Below, one piece after another: positions 59,530 to 64,000 of a stretch of 64,000 bases of DNA. Below the pieces are notes generated by a model. It made no database searches, had not been told where the DNA came from, and saw only the letters and a program-made list of their open reading frames with translations. Within the stretch, counting starts at the first letter, position 1. Every line of letters begins with the position of its first letter. Location of the stretch: the NCBI GenBank assembly GCA_001604105.1, contig LVAQ01000004.1, positions 62,001-126,000 of the forward strand, in the 5' to 3' direction. A program made the position numbers and the translations under genes. The DNA is from Clostridiales bacterium Firm_11 (GTDB taxonomy: Bacteria > Bacillota > Clostridia > Christensenellales > Aristaeellaceae).

Positions 59530-61449
59530 CTAAAAGTGATCCACAAAGAAATCGATCACGCTGTTCACCCAGCGGTTGATCACGGTGTTGATGGTCTCTT
59601 CCTGTGTTAAACGGTACTGATACAGTATGGCTTTGGGGTTATCCGCGCTGGCGATGGCCAGATCGACAAACACGGCGTCGTACACATCATCATAGATGTT
59701 GCGTTGGGTAAAGCGTTCGCTGTTGTTTTCAAACACGGCCGCGCCCAGCCCCAATGCGCCCAACTGCGCGCCTTCTACTTTCAGCTGCTCCACAGCGGGT
59801 GTATCATCCACCCAGACACTCAGGCGCGAACCTACCAGCCGAATGCGCAGCCTGCGTGCCTCCCGGGTGGCGGTGTCGTTTTCGGGGTAATAGGGGGTAC
59901 CGCCATCGGCGATGGTCAGCACGGGCATTTGTTCCAGTTCTCGCAGGCGCGCGGTAGCGGTGGCTATGCGCGCCGCATCGGTATCCAAATCAATAATCGC
60001 CTGCTGCAACGCGATCAAACCGTTTAGCTCATCCTCCTGAATCGAGATGTACGGCCCACCATCCAGCTCAAACAGACTTTTGTGGTAGAGCAGCTCCGCC
60101 CCTTCGCCAAGCGTCCACACCTCCAGAATGTTATCGGTTAGCGAAACCTCCAGCCCATGCGTCAGGTTGCGGTCAGTGCGCAGGTAAACACTTTGCCTGC
60201 CGACCAGGTTGCCCTGTAACGTAACAGACATATCCACATCCGTAAACAGTCGGCTTTTCAGCGTCAGGCGCGCGCTGCCCGCGGGCGGTGTGGTGAGGAT
60301 GATCTCATTGCCGCGATATTCCGAGACGCCCTCATCCTGAAACCATCGGTCGGCTTCATCCTGATCGCCTGTTACAAACGCCATGGACTCCCCGGTGTCA
60401 TCCCAGATGCGCATAAGCATGTGGTTGGTGGAAAAATAGCTTTGCACCTGCAAACGGGATAGATCGAAAATGGAGGATTTAAGCGTGTTCAGGCAGGTAC
60501 CCTCACGGTTTACGTTCATTGTGAAGTTGGCCAAAACCCCTTCGCGGTTCGCGCTGCTGGCAATCGCATCGGTCGCGAAGGCGCCGGTGTTGGCATGCAT
60601 CAGCAGATAAAGCTGTGGCATGGCACCGATGTAGCGCTGGTAGGTTTCCCGCATCAGGGCATAATCCGTGGCGATGCGCTGCCGCAGCTGCGCTTCGGTT
60701 TCGGTGCGCAGGCGATCTTCATCGCGTTCAAAATCCATCAGATAATGATTGTAGTCCCGCCAAAGGTAAGCGCGTACGCGCATGAACTGCGCTACCGTAA
60801 GTGAACCAAAAAAGTTGCTGTAGCGGTCAAACACGTTGATGTAGGAGAGGCGGTAGCCGTTGCTGCCCAGCTCCCAGCGGGGGTTATCCAGAAGCTCTTT
60901 GAGTTGCTCGCCGGAAATATAGGGGCTGCTATCTGCATCCAGATTATTGGCATATGTGCTGAGGGTAGCGCTGAAGCCGTTCTGCCGCAAAACTTCATCC
61001 GCGAGGGAAACGCTGGAGAGCAAGCCATCCTCAAAGATAATGAACAGCGCCCGCTCGGGGAGCGCGCCGTAGCTTTGATAGAAATTCAAGATGTCCTGCT
61101 GGGTAATGGTCACATAGCCGCTGGCCTTGAGCGCGGCCATTTGTTCAGCAAACCGTTTCTCATTGACGATGCGGCTTTCAAGACTGGTGGAGCGGGTAAG
61201 CCCGGGGTAAGAAAGCGCGATGAAGTGACTACCCATGGCATCCGCCTGTTTTGCGGCGATGCCCGCAGGGGCCTGCGTTGTGCCGGAGCCGTTTTGCGCA
61301 TTGTTGGCGCGGATGATCGAAAACACTGCAAGCCCGACCGCAAAAGCAAGCACCGCAAGCTGTAGGATGGTGCGTGCAGTTTTGCGGCGGTTTTCCCGCT
61401 TCAGCCATTCGTAAGATTTGACCAGCCGAGGGTCGTTTTGATCGGGCAT
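59530..61449 (-). CDS. NodB/PgaB-like membrane-anchored protein with degenerate active site
   Basis: A 639-residue protein with one N-terminal membrane helix (about 26-46) and the rest outside. Residues about 75-310 resemble the PgaB/NodB deacetylase fold: FIALSYPGLT, LKASGYVTITQQDILNFYQ and LFIIFEDGLLSSVSLADEVL. The TFDDG motif reads IFEDG (139-142), and the site of the metal histidines, normally GSHTxxH, reads ELGSNGYRLS (193-202), so both histidines are lost. The remaining 300 residues are beta-rich, perhaps a carbohydrate-binding or LamG-like domain (LTLKSRLFTDVDMSVTLQG, LRIRLVGSRLSVWVDD). It may bind rather than deacetylate the polymer. Confidence 0.75.
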   Translation of the reverse strand: MPDQNDPRLVKSYEWLKRENRRKTARTILQLAVLAFAVGLAVFSIIRANNAQNGSGTTQAPAGIAAKQADAMGSHFIALSYPGLTRSTSLESRIVNEKRFAEQMAALKASGYVTITQQDILNFYQSYGALPERALFIIFEDGLLSSVSLADEVLRQNGFSATLSTYANNLDADSSPYISGEQLKELLDNPRWELGSNGYRLSYINVFDRYSNFFGSLTVAQFMRVRAYLWRDYNHYLMDFERDEDRLRTETEAQLRQRIATDYALMRETYQRYIGAMPQLYLLMHANTGAFATDAIASSANREGVLANFTMNVNREGTCLNTLKSSIFDLSRLQVQSYFSTNHMLMRIWDDTGESMAFVTGDQDEADRWFQDEGVSEYRGNEIILTTPPAGSARLTLKSRLFTDVDMSVTLQGNLVGRQSVYLRTDRNLTHGLEVSLTDNILEVWTLGEGAELLYHKSLFELDGGPYISIQEDELNGLIALQQAIIDLDTDAARIATATARLRELEQMPVLTIADGGTPYYPENDTATREARRLRIRLVGSRLSVWVDDTPAVEQLKVEGAQLGALGLGAAVFENNSERFTQRNIYDDVYDAVFVDLAIASADNPKAILYQYRLTQEETINTVINRWVNSVIDFFVDHF

Positions 61450-61464
61450 GGCGCTTTGGCTCCT

Positions 61465-63306
61465 TTACTGCGGATGCGGCTTTTCGATGGGTGCCGATGC
61501 GGGTCGGACGGTTTCACGGGCGGCGCTCTGCGGATTGGCCTGCGCTTTTTTTCGCTTACGTTTACTCCCGCGCGTACCCCAATCGGATACCCAGAAGGTG
61601 ATCCACGCATAGGGCATCTGCCAAAGCAAAATGGCTTCATAATATAGTACGAACCACAGGCCATAGATCCACAACGAGCTTTTTTTGAGCCGGAGCTGCG
61701 CAAAACTCATCAGCAGAGACATCATCAGAATCCCAAGCAGGAACGTGGTGGGGAAAATGTGCATGGTCAGGGGAACGTAAATCAAATTATACACCATAAT
61801 GATTGGCGCAATCAACGGAATCAAAAGCCCCATATAGAACGATAGGGACATCAGCGGTTCTTTGCGCCACATAAACGCGCCCGCCTTCAGGCTTTCGCGC
61901 AGCCAGGAGCGTTTCCAGCGCATTTGCTGGCGCAGGAACACTTTGTTGCTGTTTGGCACAAGGGTGGAGCAGATGGCGGTATCCTGATAACTGGTGCGGT
62001 GATCCCGCACGACAAAGTTGGTCAGGCTGCGGTCATCCCCAAAGGTGGCCTTCCGCCCTAAAAAGGTTTGGTTCAGCCATGGTTCCAGAACCTTCTGCGC
62101 GGCGGTGAGCCGATAACAGGAGAGCGGGCCGGAAAGGCAGGTAACCGCGCCAAAATAGGCCTCTGCCGCCTTGATGATGCGAAAACTGATGTAATAGCGA
62201 ACGGCCTGCATTTTGGTCAGGCGGTTGGTGTAGGTGTTTACCACATCGGTACGCCCGGTTACGCCGCCCATTTTGGGGTCGATCATGGGCTGAACAAGGT
62301 GACGGATGGCATCCGGCTCCAGGAAACTGTCCGAATCCACAAACCCGACAAGCTCCGTACGGGCGTTGCGGATGCCAAGCGCCATCGCCTCCCGCTTGCC
62401 CTGATTTCGCTTTTGAAAGAATACGCGGATGCGCTTACGTGTTTGAAAACGCTCATCCTCCTGCCAGAGCTTGCGTACCATATCCTTGATGGTGTTAACG
62501 CTGTCATCGCTCGAGCCGTCATCCACGATGATGATCTCCAGTTTTTCCGGCGGGTAATCCTGATCAACACAGCTGAGAATGGTACGGCCAATCCATTTTT
62601 CTTCATTGAAGCAGGGGATGACGATAGTAATGGAGGGCGTGTAGTGGCGGTTGACCGGCACTGGCCTATACATGGCGCCAAACAGGTAACGCGAGAGCAG
62701 AAAAGCCGCCGTGGCGATGGAGTAGCCGTATAGCAGGCTGTTTTGGCGGAAGTAGAGCACGCTTTCGGTGCGCATGAGCAATATGACCAACGTGACCAGA
62801 AACAAAAACAGCAGCGACAGGGATGAAAGCATGGTGTCTTTGGCGGCGCGGCGGCTGATGTAAAGGGGTTTTGTGAAGCGTACGGCGAAGGTGCCCGTCT
62901 CCGGCGACCAGCGCACCACGTTGGCTTGAATCCGGTAGTGATTTTCCGTACCCTCCTGCATCACGCCGGGCAGGAGTGAAAAATCCAGCCCGCATTGAGC
63001 GCCTGCCGCAAGGTAATCGGCAGGCATGCCGGCGGGAATTTTCAGCTGCATACCGGTTTGCGAGATATCCATACAGCGCGTGCGGATTCGTTTTTTACCG
63101 GAAACGCTTAGTTTGACTTCAAAATTCGTTTGATACCGCCGCCCGGCATAGGTGGCATACTGCGGCCGCTGACGATCGCCCGTCAGGTGATCCCGTCTGT
63201 CTTTCTTGCGTCGCTGGCCGGAAGGATCTGGCACATGGGGCAGCAGGCGGCGATCCTGCCGCTCCTGTAGCAGCGTGTCACTAGGTTTGCGCTTGGCAGT
63301 CGGCAT
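61465..63306 (-). CDS. PilZ-linked family 2 polysaccharide synthase
   Basis: A 613-residue membrane glycosyltransferase. Residues about 48-150 form a PilZ domain with the DISQTG motif (80-85); the preceding RRYQTN (56-61) has lost the second arginine of the RxxxR pattern. Membrane helices at about 159-178 and 193-211 are followed by the GT2 domain: IVIPCFNEEKWIGRT, VDDGSSDDS, VDSDS (323-327), GDDRS (423-427) and the processive QQMRW (460-464). Two or three more helices and a polar tail follow. It resembles PgaC/NodC/hyaluronan synthases, which polymerise and export sugars. AGGAGG precedes the ATG. c-di-GMP control is probable but needs proof. Confidence 0.9.
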   Translation of the reverse strand: MPTAKRKPSDTLLQERQDRRLLPHVPDPSGQRRKKDRRDHLTGDRQRPQYATYAGRRYQTNFEVKLSVSGKKRIRTRCMDISQTGMQLKIPAGMPADYLAAGAQCGLDFSLLPGVMQEGTENHYRIQANVVRWSPETGTFAVRFTKPLYISRRAAKDTMLSSLSLLFLFLVTLVILLMRTESVLYFRQNSLLYGYSIATAAFLLSRYLFGAMYRPVPVNRHYTPSITIVIPCFNEEKWIGRTILSCVDQDYPPEKLEIIIVDDGSSDDSVNTIKDMVRKLWQEDERFQTRKRIRVFFQKRNQGKREAMALGIRNARTELVGFVDSDSFLEPDAIRHLVQPMIDPKMGGVTGRTDVVNTYTNRLTKMQAVRYYISFRIIKAAEAYFGAVTCLSGPLSCYRLTAAQKVLEPWLNQTFLGRKATFGDDRSLTNFVVRDHRTSYQDTAICSTLVPNSNKVFLRQQMRWKRSWLRESLKAGAFMWRKEPLMSLSFYMGLLIPLIAPIIMVYNLIYVPLTMHIFPTTFLLGILMMSLLMSFAQLRLKKSSLWIYGLWFVLYYEAILLWQMPYAWITFWVSDWGTRGSKRKRKKAQANPQSAARETVRPASAPIEKPHPQ

Positions 63307-63324
63307 GGAAGAGCCTCCTTTCGG

Positions 63325-64000
63325 CTATTGATCCGCAAGGAACGTGCGCAAAATGTTGAGCCATATGCGGCAGGCGGCGTCACTTAAGTGTATGCCCTGC
63401 GTATCCGCATCCAGGCAATAATGCGCTGGCAAATTGCCGTTTGCGTCGCGCAGACGGTAAGCCACATCTAAAAACGGCACGTTATATTCGCGGCAGAAGC
63501 GATACATCGCAAGGTTGTAGCGGAATATCTTGGTATTATCCAAAGCGCCCGCGCGCCCTTCTATCCCCGGGGGAATGGATAGCAGCCATACATCCGTTTC
63601 GGGAAGTTGCGTGCGCAGCTGGTATAAGGTCAGCTTCAGCGTATCGACAAAGGTTTCCAGAGAATAGGCGCGAACATCCGCAAGCCCCGGCGTAATGAGC
63701 AGGGTATGCGCGCCAAGCAAGGTCGCCCCGGTGACCAGATCTACAGGCACGGTATCCACCTGCAGCAGGGTATTGGCCGCGCCGTTTTGCCGCAAGGTCG
63801 TGCCAAGGCTGAAAGCATCGGCGGTCAGGAAGGTAAGCGAAGGCTGAAACGCTGGTTGGGTTTGCCGCTGCCAGGCTACATAGCCGGATAACCCGCCGGT
63901 GATGCTGTCCCCCACGATGGCGATACCGCCTGTGAGCGGTGATGGCGTAGGGTCATCCTTCTGTTTTCCTTTGGGGGTGGTGGTTGGCTCCGCCGTTGCC
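63325..64000 (-). CDS. SGNH/GDSL hydrolase of the exopolysaccharide cluster (5' partial)
   Basis: The frame remains open to the right edge, so the N-terminus lies outside; 225 residues are visible. A Thr/Pro/Lys-rich linker (EPTTTPKGKQKDDPTPSP) leads to the SGNH domain with block I IAIVGDSITGG (nucleophilic Ser), a middle region with LLITPGLADV in the place of the Gly/Asn blocks, and block V GIHLSDAACRIW carrying the catalytic His. Such enzymes add or remove O-acetyl groups on extracellular polysaccharides. The stop lies 18 bases before the synthase start, so it is in the same operon. ATG/GTG at 63915 is only an internal codon. Confidence 0.82.
   Translation of the reverse strand, partial: ATAEPTTTPKGKQKDDPTPSPLTGGIAIVGDSITGGLSGYVAWQRQTQPAFQPSLTFLTADAFSLGTTLRQNGAANTLLQVDTVPVDLVTGATLLGAHTLLITPGLADVRAYSLETFVDTLKLTLYQLRTQLPETDVWLLSIPPGIEGRAGALDNTKIFRYNLAMYRFCREYNVPFLDVAYRLRDANGNLPAHYCLDADTQGIHLSDAACRIWLNILRTFLADQ

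Overview
The window is 64 kb of moderately GC-rich bacterial chromosome. It is densely packed with genes and carries no rRNA, tRNA, phage, transposase or CRISPR that I can see. The gene content points to an anaerobic, low-oxygen-adapted Bacillota, most likely a clostridial gut-type organism. Signs of this are a GatCAB tRNA amidotransferase operon, clostridial-type zinc-ribbon and LytR-CpsA-Psr genes, strong TTGACA/TATAAT promoters, AGGAGG ribosome sites, and a molybdenum-selenium purine-degradation cluster. The exact lineage is inference.

Left part (1-20.5 kb), housekeeping. An aspartyl-tRNA synthetase that carries GatC fused to its C-terminus is followed by gatA and gatB, so the Asp-tRNA(Asn) pathway sits in one operon. 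Next come asd, dapA and dapB (diaminopimelate/lysine), and a divergent pair of an XRE repressor and a double zinc-ribbon protein. A leftward operon yybS-like, rplI, dnaB, yhaM follows, with gdpP missing from its usual place. After it are a CDF metal exporter, an LCP cell-wall ligase, an FAD dehydrogenase and trpS.

Middle part (20.6-31.7 kb, all leftward). This is a tightly overlapping run of 12 genes starting from one strong promoter at 31.7 kb. It encodes two DUF6056 GT-C-like membrane proteins, an SDR reductase, an acyl carrier protein, an acyl-AMP ligase, LuxE-like and LuxC-like proteins, a polyprenyl-phosphate glycosyltransferase, a GNAT-like protein, two half-size SMR/ArnE-ArnF-like membrane proteins and a RimJ/L-type acetyltransferase. 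I read it as a surface-glycan decoration system in which a carboxylic acid is loaded on a private carrier protein, reduced, and used on a lipid-linked sugar that is flipped and transferred outside the membrane. This is the most novel-looking system of the window.

Right-middle part (31.9-55.5 kb, all rightward). An EamA transporter and a membrane-anchored EEP-family phosphatase precede a complete LIV-type ABC transporter. After it comes a purine/urate fermentation cluster: guanine deaminase, YgeX, YgeY, YgeW, carbamate kinase, a MocA-like nucleotidyltransferase, SsnA, YgfK, a fused selenium-dependent xanthine dehydrogenase, a ModE-like regulator and an aberrant ROK-like protein. Guanine would be converted to xanthine and urate, and further to 2,3-diaminopropionate, carbamoyl phosphate and ATP.

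Right end (55.5-64 kb). A tandem array of about 137-bp units, with a long hairpin clear in three of them, lies at the convergence point with a leftward exopolysaccharide cluster. That cluster encodes an SGNH hydrolase (cut by the window edge), a PilZ-linked family 2 synthase, a NodB-like protein that has lost its active-site histidines, a GH18-like hydrolase and a triple-NodB protein in which only the last repeat keeps the catalytic motifs.
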